Positions 1 to 11,636 of a stretch of 64,000 nt of DNA are shown one piece after another (positions within the stretch are counted from its first letter, which is position 1; every line of letters begins with the position of its first letter). A model generated the notes under the pieces. It was not told where the DNA came from. It made no database searches and was given only the letters and a program-made list of their open reading frames with translations. This DNA comes from Trebouxia sp. TZW2008 (Eukaryota > Chlorophyta > Trebouxiophyceae > Trebouxiales > Trebouxiaceae), in assembly GCA_002118135.1 (NCBI GenBank), contig BDIU01000202.1, forward strand, positions 62,001-126,000. Direction: 5' to 3'. A program made the translations under genes and the position numbers.

Positions 1-3000
1 TTGCTGCACGTTTCTGCTTGCTGCGTGTAACCTGTTGACACGCTGCAGGCACCTCTTGCTTTGCTAACAGAGTTGCTGCAGTTTGAGCCTGGAGTCTTGT
101 ACCACCCTCACTGCTGTGCTTTGCTCGCCAAGGCTGCCTTGCTTGGTTGCTTCATATGAATGCTTGCAGCGTGTGACATGATGCTCTCCCTGCAGGCACC
201 TGCCACCTTGGGTAGCAGAGTTGCTGCAGCTGGAGTCTAAAGCCTTATAACACCCTCACTGCCCTCTGCCTTGCTCAACAAGGCTGCACTGCATCATCGC
301 TGCACGTTATTGCTTGCTGCATGTGACCTGACGGTCTACTTGCAGGCACCTGCATCCTTGGTAGCAGAGTTGCTGCAGCTGGAGCCTGAAGCCGCGTACC
401 ACCCTCACTGCTGCGCCTTACTTGACAAGGCTGCCTCGCCAGCCCTGCTGCTGTCAGACATCTTTGGCGCTCCTGATGGCAGTGCTGCTGTGAAGGTGTG
501 TATGGCTAAAGTTGCTGCTTTTCTTGATCTGCTGCCCAGGTAATGGTCGTAAACGCACACGCATCAGGTTGAACTGATTTCAACGTTTTACCTTTCCAAC
601 AAGTGCAAAATGCTTGCGTGCAAAATGCCTGTGTGCACAATGGGGTTGTGCAAGTGCTTTTAGCAGTTGTTCTGCTAGATGACCTCCCCACTCTGTGACC
701 TTGTGTGCAGCCTGTTGTGACACCCTTAGGTATCAGCTGCATGCGTGGGGCGATTGCAGCCTGCAAGCCATACATGCATTGCTGCATGTCATCAAGCTGA
801 AAGCTTGTACTTGTATGCCCTGCTGGCCCACCAGTAGCTGCTATTCTATCATGCAGACATCAGTGAAAAAAGGATGCACAACTAGGAAATCTAGAGCATC
901 AAAGTTGATCAAGCAGCTTTTTTGGCTACAGGGACACGCGCTGCGCCTTCTGCAGCCTTACCCAACAGCCCAAAATGCTGCATCAGTACCTGCTGTCCTG
1001 CTGCCGCGGCTCTTTGCTGCTGCTGCAAGCACCAGCCAACAGATGAGAGCCCACGCCCTGGACTGCTTGGTAAGAGCGGCTGGCAACTCAAGCCTAGCTG
1101 CTCACCTCGCCAGCAGTGACCAGCTACCACCTGCTGCTTTGCAAGGCTTCCTATCAGCACTTGCTCAGCATCATGCAGAGATCCTCAGCGATGGTCAAGG
1201 CTTCCTGCAAGTCGTCAAGCAGCTGCTACCCCAGATTGGCAGCAAAAGCAGGTGAGTAGCCTCACGATTAACTAACCAAGCATCTGCAATCCGTCACTCT
1301 TGCCAAATACACTGTGTCTGCCAGGACTTGTCAGTGTGAGCAACTTCAACATGCATCATGTTTGCAGTGTCTTTGAAGATCGTGCACACGCCCAGGGTAG
1401 CAAGCAAGAGTTGCTGTGACAATATGCGATGGTTTTGCCATGTTATGTAAGCAGCTGTTGCATACAATTGCCTTGTTGTCCACTTAACAGCTCTCAATGC
1501 GAATGTATAGGTTTGGGCTTACAGCTGTTGACATTTTAACACATTGTTTGGTGCGGCAGGCCTGGTCAGCTGGACAGCAAAGTGGCCTCATCTCTCATCA
1601 CCTACCTGCTTCACATCCTGCCCGAGCTCCACCACGACAGCAGCATCCTAGCAGCATCCCTCCTGATTCGCATGCTGTCAGGCTCAGCAACACCCAGCCA
1701 CCAGCTTCAGTCGGCAATCACAACACTTCAGCACTTGCCAGTCACCTCTCAAGCACAAGCTTCTGCTTCTCTTGCACAGATTCAGCTAGCTTGCGAGCTG
1801 CTTCAGCTGTTCACAGCTGAGGCCTTTTCAGCCTTGCCCTCACCCAAAGGCAGGGGCAAAGCAGCCAAGACAGGTGGGGGTGCCCTGATAGAGGGGCTGG
1901 GGGTGCTGCTGGACCTTTTGAAGGCTGGTGTTGACGCTCCACAGGCAGAACGGGAGCAGCTGGTGAAGTTGCGGCTTGCTGCCTTCCAGCAGCTGGGGGC
2001 AGAACTGTATGCTGTCATGCCAGTGCAGCAACAGATGCAGGCCTTCTTGGTGAGTTTATGCCGTTCCTGGTGTCTCTCTTGGCAACATCTGCTCTTAATT
2101 GTTAGGCACAGTTGTCTTTGATCAAAAGTTGTCACTTGCGGTGCAGTTGCATTGACATTTTGCAAACAGTGGCAGCAGCTGCTGTCTGTGCTGACAGCTG
2201 CCTTCTTGCCATTGTGCCATTCCACTGCAGCTTTGGTTCAATAACACCAGGATTGCAAGCAGCCTCATTAGGAGATATCCTCTGCAGGAGGCCTTTGCTT
2301 TGGTTCTGTCATTCCGCAGCTGCAGTCGCTTGTGTCTTCTACAGCCACCTGTTTAGCTTGCAAACCCTCCTTGCATGTGCTATCCTTACAGTCCACCTGA
2401 CAGCAAGTCTGTTGACCATCATGTGCAGGCTCTTCTCAATGGCAGTGCACGGGACAGTAGCGAGGAGGTCAGGAAGGCAGCCAGGTCTGCTTTAGCTGAG
2501 CTGCCCCTCACAGCCCTGTCACTCATGCCACTGCTTGCGGTGACAGACAAGGCTGCAGTTGCTGCTGTGGATCTGCCTGCTCCCAAGACCCGCCGGCGCT
2601 CCAAGGCTGAGTCAAGCGTGAAGCAGGCTGCTGCTGGGCTGCATGTCCTGGAGCTTGCAGGTCAGTTCATGCACTCTTTCAGCATCAGCAGCAAGGCTTT
2701 GGCTTGCAGCAGCAAGACTTTGGCTTGCAGCAGCAAGACTTTGGCTTGCAGCAGCAAGACTTTGGCTAGCATTATTGGCAGAACATCGTTGGCACAAGTT
2801 GCAGGCTCGTGGTCATGTCTGCTGCAATGCTGTCTCATCAGTCAAGTTCGCTGTGGTCAGCGCCAAGGTCCTCTGCACAGCATCTGCTTGAACAGCTGCA
2901 TTGGGCTGCATTCTCGGCTGCCCTTTTTGGGTTTGTGTCGTCTGAGCTGAAGAAAGCTTCAGTGGCAAGACTTGTTGTCTAGCACTTCCACTGTGTTCTC

Positions 3001-6000
3001 ATATGTCTTCTGGGCCGTCAAGAATGCCCAGAAGACACATTTTACCTACGGTCTTGCCCTCTTGTGAGAGCAGCTCAAACATCCTAGTGTTGGATCTCCC
3101 TTTCTGGACTTGTCTGTGGTTGCTACAGGGGAGGCTACTGAGCTGGAGCTGTGCACTTCTGTATTGGAGCTGCTGCAGTGGAAGGAAGACATTCAGGATG
3201 AGGCACAGCTGCTGCCACCGCTCACCCAGCTGCTACAGCAACTGCTGGCCCTAACTGTTCACAAGGAGTCACAGCCTCAGGCCACTGCACCTGCTGCAAT
3301 GGACATGAGTGATGATGGCGAGGAGGCTAGTGATGAAGAACATTTGGTGCCGGCTCCTGATGGGGCAGCCAGCAGGTAGCTGTGCTACTACCTCACATGT
3401 AGAAAATCTAGGCAGTGCCTCGACTGGACAGCTTGCATTAGTGGGAAACTTGTTTCAGTGAAGCATTGTTGCTGTTGAAGATGAACCAAGTGGGCAGTGC
3501 CACTGTGGCCTGGCTTGCAGATGCTGTGTGTGCTGCTGCATCATTCACTAGCTCATGATGGCATCAGGCGCCTTACTGCAAAAGCAGCAGCAATGGGTTA
3601 GAATCCTGTCATGAGCTGATGAGAGCATGCTGTCAGTAGCCTTCGTAGCACCTGCACTTCATCGCTTTACATGGCACATGGCACATAGCTGCTCACTTAG
3701 AAACATGCTGTGTTGTATGTTACATGTTACAGGCTGATGCTTGCAAGCCCATCTGTAACATGACGTGACATCAAACTGAAAGCCCTGCTGCTGCTCAATT
3801 GTGCATGAGGCCCCCCCCTCCTCTGGCCCCCTTTGCCATATGCAGCAACATCACAGCATGCCAATACCCAGCACTTTGAGGCGTCAATGCCTTCTGAAAC
3901 CTGCATCTGATTGCCTGTCTGGGGAACAACTACAGGTGCCCTGCACCTGTGCTCAGCACCTGTGCCACCTGATGCTTGTCTTGTGCAGGATGTGCAGCAA
4001 AATCATCATCATGCGACTATACAGCAGTCTTAGGCAGCTTTACCTTGTAATACCTCTACCTCACTGCCTGTTGGGATGATGTCCACAGGTCGTCTTCACA
4101 GCAAGGCTACTCCATGGCTCTGGCTCTTCAAGCCCTGGAGAACATTGCACAGCGGGCAGCTGCCTCCTGGCTTCAAGGGGTGGATCTGTACCTGGTGATA
4201 TCCTGTGCCAGACAGGCCCCAGATGCAGCTGTGCGTAATGCTGCCTTAGCCTTGCTGGAGGTGATGGCTAGGAAGCAGCCAGACACCGCACTCAAGCACG
4301 TTCTTGAGGTCAGAACTGCTCGCTGTCATGCTCAACACTGTGATGCTGAACACTGTTCTGCTCAACACTGTTCTGCTGTTGTGCATGTTGAGTTTTCTTC
4401 CTGAGCTAGGCTGGCAAGGCAGCAATGGGGCCATGCATACCTAGCACTTGTACCACCTTGTCAACATGTATGACATCATTGCTTTCATAAGCGGTCTTTC
4501 TGGATACCTGTGCCCATGTGTGGTTCTTACGTTCCTTCCAGCCAAAGTTTCATGGCTGCTGCAGGTGGTGGCTGTGATTGGCAGCACTGCAACGCAGCAG
4601 GATGACATGCAGTCTCACCAGGTGGCAGCAGCCACCCTGGCAGCTGTGGTGCCTGCCTGGCTGCAGGCTGGCAAGCCCCTGCCACAGCTGGCCGCAGCTG
4701 TGGCAGCGCCCCTGCCTGACATGCTGCCACATAGGCGCCTTCCACTGCTCACAGCCCTCGTTGCTGCTGTACCCCAGGTTAGCTCCTGCAAACAAAGTGC
4801 CTGCTTGGAGCACAAAGCATAATGGGCTCTTAGCTCTGCAGAATAGTAAGCTGCTGTTGTAGGTGATATGCATGCTGTGAGCAGTTCAGGCTCTGTATGT
4901 AGCTGTGTACTGTGTCGGCCAACTTGAGTTTGCATACTGGATGCAAGGGTGTATGCATGGCTATACACATTGGGTGCCATAAGCTGTAGTTGAGGAAACA
5001 AGTGTTGTATGGCAATCATGCGTTCAAAACCTTCCAGGGATTGCTTTCTCACTTGTCCTTTGTTGCAGGATGCTGCCAGGCCTGCAGTGCTGTCCCTGCT
5101 GCTGCACAAGGCGTTGCAGCTGCACAAAGAAGCTGCAGCTGAAGATCTTGACACAGAAGATCTCGACACAGAAGATCTCGACACAGAAGATCTCGACACA
5201 GAAGATCTCGACACAGCAGATCTTGACACAGCAGATCTTGACACAGCAGATCTTGAGACAGAAATTGGCCCATCAATCACAGGACAAACAAATTCCTGGC
5301 CGATTGTTCTGGCCCATGCTGTCTGTCTTCAGGTATGTTGTCTGGGGCTGATTTTTATGAAGCTGTGAGAGCTTATGATGAGACAATGACATATAGGATC
5401 AACCACCTGATATTGATGAGAATTTGTCTCTGAAGCTTCCTTGCCAGCTTTGCATTGTGGCACTGTGGATTGCAAATGGCTGCCACTGATGAATCAACTT
5501 TTGCACGTCAGTCTGAGCTTGCTCTCTGATGATCAACAAAGCTTTTTCGTTCTTGATTCTGAGGCATCGACAACTGCAATATGGCATGTGCTTTGCTTGC
5601 CTTATTGGCCAGACATTGTGCTGCAAATCTCATGCTTGCTTGCCGGACACCCGCTACTGCATGCGGAGCACCATTGAGCTCCCTGAATACGCTGAATAGC
5701 AGAATTGAAATCGATGGCTGCCTCATGTCAGCAATGACAGGCAGGAAGAGCTGCATGCTATATGCACAGCTTCTGCTGAGTCTTGTGTGCTAGGTCATGC
5801 TTCACATGCTGTGCTTGCAGGGCTCCATGCTACAGCAGATACAAGCCCTGACACAGTTGCTGCAGCAGACAGTGTCAGAAGCAGGGCAACAGCCCTTCAG
5901 ATCTCTGCCCACCCTAGCTGTCAGCTTCAGCGCCAGCCACGTAAAGGAGAGTGCATCTGGCTTGTCTGCCTCCCGCTCCTCAGAGAAAGTGCAAGAAGCC

Positions 6001-9000
6001 TACTCAGCCTTGCTTGAACAGGCCCTGTCTCAATTGCAGCTCCTGGGAGAGGTTTTTGCGCAGGAAAGCAACAGAGGCAAATACAAAGAAAACCACAAGG
6101 CTCAGGAGGGCCTGTATGGCTTGCTAGAAGCTCTGGCTAAGGTGCACCCACTGCATTGATGCATGTTGTATGGACAAAGTGATGATTCAGACAACCTGCT
6201 GGCAGCTGTGGTGCTCGTTTTCGTGGTCTGATTCATGAAGATGCCTGGCTGCGTGGTCCAGATAACAGTATCTGCTGGTCGTTGCAGCACCCCTGTTTTG
6301 TACTGGACCTTTTTATGTCAGAATCATCCATGTCATTCTTGCTGCTTGGTATTTGTATGCAATGGACTGGTAGCAAAAGCCAGCTGTTGGCCACATACTG
6401 ATCGCCGCAGTGTTTTGCAATCCAGGTGATGCATGGAGGAGCATATGTGGCTGCTTTGCTTCAGCTGACTGAGCACTCTTCAGAGGCAGTGGTGAGGCGG
6501 GCTCTCAAGCTGCTCACCACCCGTATCAGCAGCCTTGATCTGCAAAACCAGGTGTGCTGTGTTCTATTGCACTATGAGGCTCTACACTTGGTGCGCCCCT
6601 TGATTCCTTGGCGTCATCATATGCTTTGCATAGATGCCTACTCTGCACTAATGGGTCTGAAACCATCTATTTGTGACGCGTGTACTGTGGCGCATGCACT
6701 GTGCAGTAAACCTGAGAAGGCATTATACTATACCGCAGGAGCTCTCCACATTGCGATCTCACTTTTCTAACTTTGAGGATGACGCTGAGTGTTGTCATTG
6801 TTGCAGGGCGACCAGGCTTTGCAGCCAGACAGGGCAGGAGCAGAGGGGCTGGTAGACGCAGCCCTACAGCTGTGCAGTGTTGCCCCCGCTCTGTTAGCCA
6901 CAGGTGAGTGACGACAGCCTTGATGGATGTGCTAGCATTTGCATACTGACAGGCTCATAAGTCTTGCACCAGGCATTGTGATCATCAGGCGGTCAGCTGT
7001 CCCTGATGGTTGTCACATGCTTGCCTAGACCTTTGTCCAGGACTGTCCAGAACCAGTCATGCTGCAGCTGAAAGGTGTCTACCTCTGCTGTGCAGGTAGT
7101 AATGTAGCCCTTGGGCAAATCTGTGTGTACACTGCATATGTACACCTCAGGTCAACGTGCATTTCTGTATTCATGTCGCCCCCTTTGGACAGTAGGGGCT
7201 GCAGCCGCTACTTTGCATGTGATTGGCACAGACCAAGGGTGGTGACCAACAGGCTGTTGAGCAAGTTAGTGGCAAAAGCAACAGTCAGCTTGAGCGCTGT
7301 TGTCATGTGGTTGCTGGTCAACAGTCAGCATGCTTCTTGTGTGTGCAATAGCGACACTGTTACCCTTACATCACCAGCACCAAGTTGGTAATTCAAGCAT
7401 AACCATACTGTTGTCAGCACCTCACTCTGTTACAAACTGTGAAGGGCAGGCAGCAAATGCTCAAAGTGACAGGCAGGTGCATGAGCCAGGCTCATCAGCA
7501 GATGCTTGAACCAGTCCTCTGACGTTCAGGCTTTTAAAGCCTTGTAGGTAAACAACAGCACTTGTCATCACACTTAGCATCCCCAAGGTAAGCACATTCT
7601 CAATTCAAAGTCAACGCGATTCGGCACTAATCACTGCATCTTCACTGCAGCAGTGCCATCGAGTAAGGACAATCAAGTATATGGCAAAAGTCCTGGAGCT
7701 CAAAGCAATCGTTGTACAGAAAACTTACTGTAACAATTTTCTGGCTTGTAGGTGAGGATACCAGGCAGTTGCGGGGCTCAACCCGGCAGGCAGCCCTTGT
7801 AGCCCTCAGCGCCCTAGCCCATCCCCTGGGCCCCACCCACCCCCAGCCCTTCCTCCAAGTCCTGCCTGCTGTAGTCACAGCCGCCAAGGCCGAGCACCGC
7901 TCTGTGCGCAGCAGTGCACTTGCCACTGCTGCTGCCTGCCTGTCAGCCTTAGGCAGCCAAGCCTTGCCCCTTTTGCCTAAGCTGGTGCCAGCTGTCTTGG
8001 CTGCTGCACAGACTGCTGTGGAGGCGCTTGCTGCTCAGCGTCAGGTACTTGCTTCACGTATTGATGTGAACGCCTTTGCTGAAACTTTTCAAGCACTCAA
8101 TTGGAAATGTCCTCAATCACGACCAATTGCAAACTGCTTTCAGTTTGCAGACAAGTCCTTCTGTCCTCTTCCCTTGCTTGGTGCACACTTCTGCTGTCTG
8201 GTGTCACATGCACCTAGCAAACAATCATGTCAGCATCTGGTGCGCATCTGCTGTGCGTTGCTGTGCGCTGAGGAGTGACTTCAAGCTGCATCTGCTCGGG
8301 GTTAAGGTGCTTCACACTGCAAGAGCTGTCTTTTTACACCATATCATTTGGCATTGTGCCTTGGCCGTCCTTGCGCATGAGCCACTGCAACCAACTTTGG
8401 CTGCCTGACAGCCTGACCAGCTGGAATGAGGCAAAGTGTAGCTGTCAGGCTGATGTTTTGTGGCTTGAAAGCAACAAGTCCTGAGGTGCATGCCAATCAA
8501 TGCTGCTCTTGCTTCTGATGTGACACACATCACAGGCACCTGACACTGGCCTTGCAGCTTATTTGTCAAAGACTGTGTCCATCAAATCTGACCTTGTCCT
8601 TGTAGCGCACAGGTTCCACTCAACCATTCACAGCGTCCACAGTTGCAGTGCTGCTGATGATGCTGGTTACAGCTAGTACCCTTGTTGGTGAGGAGACTAG
8701 CATTGAGCTTGAAGCAGCAGCAGCAAAGAGTGCAGTCAAGGCTGTAGCACACAGCTCTGACTCAGCCCCTTATGAGGTTCACCACATGTACAGTCATAGT
8801 GGTGCTGATGCTGCAGGCTGGCATCCGACTTGGTGAGGACACTAGCATTGAGCTTGAAGCAGCATCAGCACTGGCTGCGGTAGGGGCTTTTGTGGACGGC
8901 CTGAAAGCCTTCCTCAGCCCTCACCTACCAGCCCTTCTGCAGCTGCTGTTCAGCCCTGCTGTGTTGAACTGCACTCAAGCCAACATCAGCCAGAGCGCTA

Positions 9001-11636
9001 GTATCATCAGGATTCAGCTGGCTGGCTTCATGCCTCCCAGGCTGTTGCTGGCCCCATTGTTTGGACACTTTGAGGGGGCTGTTCAGGTTGGGTGCCTGCA
9101 GCTCTGCTTTTGGTAGCCAAGTCTGCTGACTGTGCTCTCTCTCCTTACAATCAATGTTTATGACGCAAGTGTGCAGCAAGGTTGCAGCGTCGTGTCAGTG
9201 ACAGCTGCTGGCACAATCTGTGTGATCAATTGCTTCTGTTGCCTATTGCCCTGCAATCTGCTTTCAATTGTATGTACCTTATCCGTCAATGATAGGGCTT
9301 TTTGTCATGTTGTAATTTGAAGCACAGCTAAATGACGGCATCACTGACTTAGCGCATTCTGTTGCAGGAGGGTGAGGCTGCCACAGTGTCACTGCTGGCA
9401 ATGGCTCAGCGCACCATAGAGCAGATGGACGCCCTCACAGCTGCCCAGCATGCTGATACCTGCTTCACCTTCCTGACCAAGGCCTTGGACCTACGGCAGC
9501 GGCGGCCTGCCAGCCTGACTGCAGCATTGGGCCCAGTGGAGCAGGGCAGTGCGGCAGTGCTGCTGGCTTTCACCCTGAAGCTGAGTGAGGCAAAGTTCAA
9601 GCCCTTGTTCCTGCGCCTGCTGGAGTGGGCCTCCTCACCTCCTGCTGCTCAGCCAGGTCTGTCCTTCTGCAGCACACCTTCTCAGCAGTGTTCACACATT
9701 TCTGTTTGCCTACAGTGGCCACTGTGGTCAGACAGTATTTATCCCTGGTGTGCGTTCTGACAACCCTTGTCAAATCAGAGATGTCAAAGTTGAAAAGCTT
9801 CTGCAGAGCCTGTTGCCAAAAGGCAGACCTTTCATGTGCATGACTGTTGCTTTCATCACTGTCTATGGACACACTTGCGCCGTAAAACCTGACTGATTGT
9901 CTACTCTGCATGTCTGCAGATGTTTATGTGACCATAGTCTCAACCCAAAGCTTGTTTTTGTGTCTACTCTGCGTGTCCACAGGTAATTTTGAGCCCAAGA
10001 TTGCGACCTCAAGCTCATTTCCTGTTGACACTGCATGCAGATGCCAAGCCACTGGGGCGGCAGGTAGCACTGTTCACAGCAGTACTGGGCCTGGCTGACC
10101 GCCTGCGCAGCGTGTTTGTGCCCTACTTCCGGTACCTGCTGGACCCCATTGCTGCCCATCTTGGGGGTACCAGCCCTAATGAGGAGGGTCACAGGAGAAA
10201 GAAAAAGAAGAAAAGCAGCACAGCAGTGGTGGCTGTGGCAGATGAGACCAGCGATGAACCTGCTGTTGTTGAGGACACATGGCAGTTGCGATACAAGGTA
10301 CGTTGTATCCTATGGCAGCGGTCACTTGCAACCTGATCACATGTCAGCAACAATGCTGGCAAGTACACATACATCTGTTTCAGCAAAAGGGAAGTGCCCA
10401 TGCGCAAATGCCCTCGTGTGCTTTGCAAGCAATGCATTGGTTGCTGAAGGCTTTGGCAAGTTGCTCCTGCTGCCAGTTATCACGGTGCCTTGCTTGCAGC
10501 ATTGCATTCACTAGCAAGCCACATCTGCTCAACTGCAATCTGTGCAGCACATGCGCTCGCTGACAATGTCAAGAAATCAGTCACATGTTAGTCCATCTGA
10601 ATGCGCTCTGCAATCCGCATTCCAATGGTTTCATGTGGTGGTGCAGGTAGTGCAGTCCCTCCATAGTTGCTTCCTATATGACACCGTTTCCTTCCTGGAC
10701 GAGGCTGCCTTCCACAGACTGCTGCCCTTGCTGGTGACACAGCTAGCTGCTCAGCCTCCCACATCATTTGCCACACTTCTTGTTCAGCAGCAGGCGTACA
10801 ATGCAGCGACTGAGGCTAATGCTCAAAGCGCTGACCCCTTTGGAGATGCGACTGTCTCAGCCTTGGTTCAGATGGCAATCACAGTCAACAATGATGCGCT
10901 GTGGAAGAGCCTGAACCACCAGGTGAGGGTGCATCTGCTGCCGTTGTTTTTCTATGTGATTGTTGCATCATCACTGGACACCATGCAGCATGCTGCCAAT
11001 TTAATGCTACGCTGGACCACAGCCTGCGTTGTGGGTCTATGTTCAGCAGTGACATTCACAGAGGATAAGCTATTCGAATCGTAGGCTAGGCGGTACAGTG
11101 GTCACAAATGTTGCACTATCCCTTTGCTTTCATTGTGAAGCCCTGGCACATGCTTTCTGATTGGTGAAGTGCTCATGTGTTGGTGATGTTAAGCACTGAC
11201 GGCTGAGGTGATGCGTCTGACGCTGAAATGCTGATGTTGTGTGCAGACTCCGATGGCAACACACAGTGCAACAGTGAGGGATGTCTGCACAATCGTTGCT
11301 GTAAAAGGCTTAGTGCAGCGCATGAGAGAAGAGTAGTCATTGCTGCTGCACTGACATCTGCTGTGTTTTGCCATGCTCATACTTTGGTGGTGTCTGCAGA
11401 CTCTGATGGCGACACGCAGTGCAGCAGCAAGGGAGAGGCTGCGTGCAATTGCTGCAGTGGAAGGCTTAGTGGAACGTATGAGAGAAGAGTACTTACTACT
11501 GCTAGCTGAGGCCCTGCCCTTCTTAGCAGAGTTGCTAGAGGACCCTGAACACACAGTCGTCTCAGCTACACAGCGGCTGATCAAGAGACTGGAGGACCTG
11601 TCTGGGGAAAGCTTGCAGCAATATCTGCAGGTGTAA
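1..11636 (+). CDS. UTP10: UTP10/HEATR1, U3 snoRNP HEAT-repeat protein (5' truncated by the window)
   Basis: Large HEAT-repeat protein of the small-subunit processome, which supports pre-18S rRNA processing in the nucleolus. The identification rests on the C-terminus: FKPLFLRLLEWA, then RSVFVPYFRYLLDP (the BP28CT region), DALWKSLNHQ, and LPFLAELLEDPE ending in ESLQQYLQV, in the order seen in HEATR1. Exons visible include about 346-539, 932-1251, 1560-2049, 2429-2661, 3128-3374, 4089-4310, 4565-4777, 5069-5332, 5820-6157, 6425-6552, 6808-6903, 7752-8043, 8816-9085, 9369-9655, 10040-10296, 10647-10920 and 11399-11636. Most are leucine/alanine-rich helices. A Lys-rich stretch (RRKKKKK) near 10195 resembles a nuclear/nucleolar signal. 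Three exons have degenerate duplicate copies just upstream. The N-terminus lies outside the window. Family assignment is firm; internal exon joins are approximate. Confidence 0.9.
46..435 (+). repeat. Three tandem copies of a UTP10 exon
   Basis: A unit starting gcaggcacct and running through ttgctgcag and taccaccctcactg occurs at about 46-150, 193-290 and 345-435. The third copy reads in frame (APASLVAELLQLEPE) into the rest of the exon that ends at 539. The second copy has an extra G (ttgggtagcag against ttggtagcag), which shifts the frame and meets a TAA. The first copy stays open for a while and then stops. Each copy keeps an AG acceptor in front. These look like local exon duplications in which only the last copy is intact. 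Confidence 0.75.
2689..2768 (+). repeat. Intronic minisatellite, about 21 bp x 4
   Basis: The unit agcagcaagactttggcttg (20 of about 21 bp shown) repeats four times with one or two changes, just after the exon ending at 2661 of UTP10. It is in the intron as modelled, although the frame stays open through it (KTLACSS repeats), so retention cannot be excluded from sequence alone. Confidence 0.75.
5141..5260 (+). repeat. Coding 15-bp minisatellite (EDLDT repeat) in UTP10
   Basis: Eight 15-bp units (gatctcgacacagaa type) sit inside the exon 5069-5332 and encode EDLDT five times, then ADLDT twice and ADLET once. The unit length keeps the frame. The result is an acidic, probably unstructured loop between HEAT repeats. 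Units 2-5 are nearly identical at nucleotide level, which suggests recent expansion and possible length variation. Confidence 0.85.
8680..8760 (+). repeat. Degenerate duplicate of the UTP10 exon at 8816
   Basis: The segment beginning ttggtgaggagactagc at about 8685 repeats the start of the exon near 8830 (ttggtgaggacactagc). Both encode GE(E/D)TSIELEAA. The upstream copy diverges after about 40 bp and reads to a stop at 8836, while the downstream copy continues into VGAFVDGLKAFLSPHLPALLQ, a normal HEAT helix pair. Only the downstream copy fits the protein. Confidence 0.65.
11246..11343 (+). repeat. Degenerate duplicate of the last UTP10 exon, with an in-frame stop
   Basis: This segment repeats the start of the terminal exon at 11399-11500, with the same AG acceptor context (tgtgcag). 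Copy: TPMATHSATVRDV then GLVQRMREE followed by TAG. Real exon: TLMATRSAAARER then GLVERMREEY. The frame is the same in both, so splicing to the upstream acceptor would end the protein before the last HEAT helices. It is either a dead exon or an alternative terminal exon. Confidence 0.75.

Noticed and set aside
10189..10437. Minus-strand poly-Phe frame
   Set aside because: Antisense of the UTP10 Lys-rich nuclear signal.
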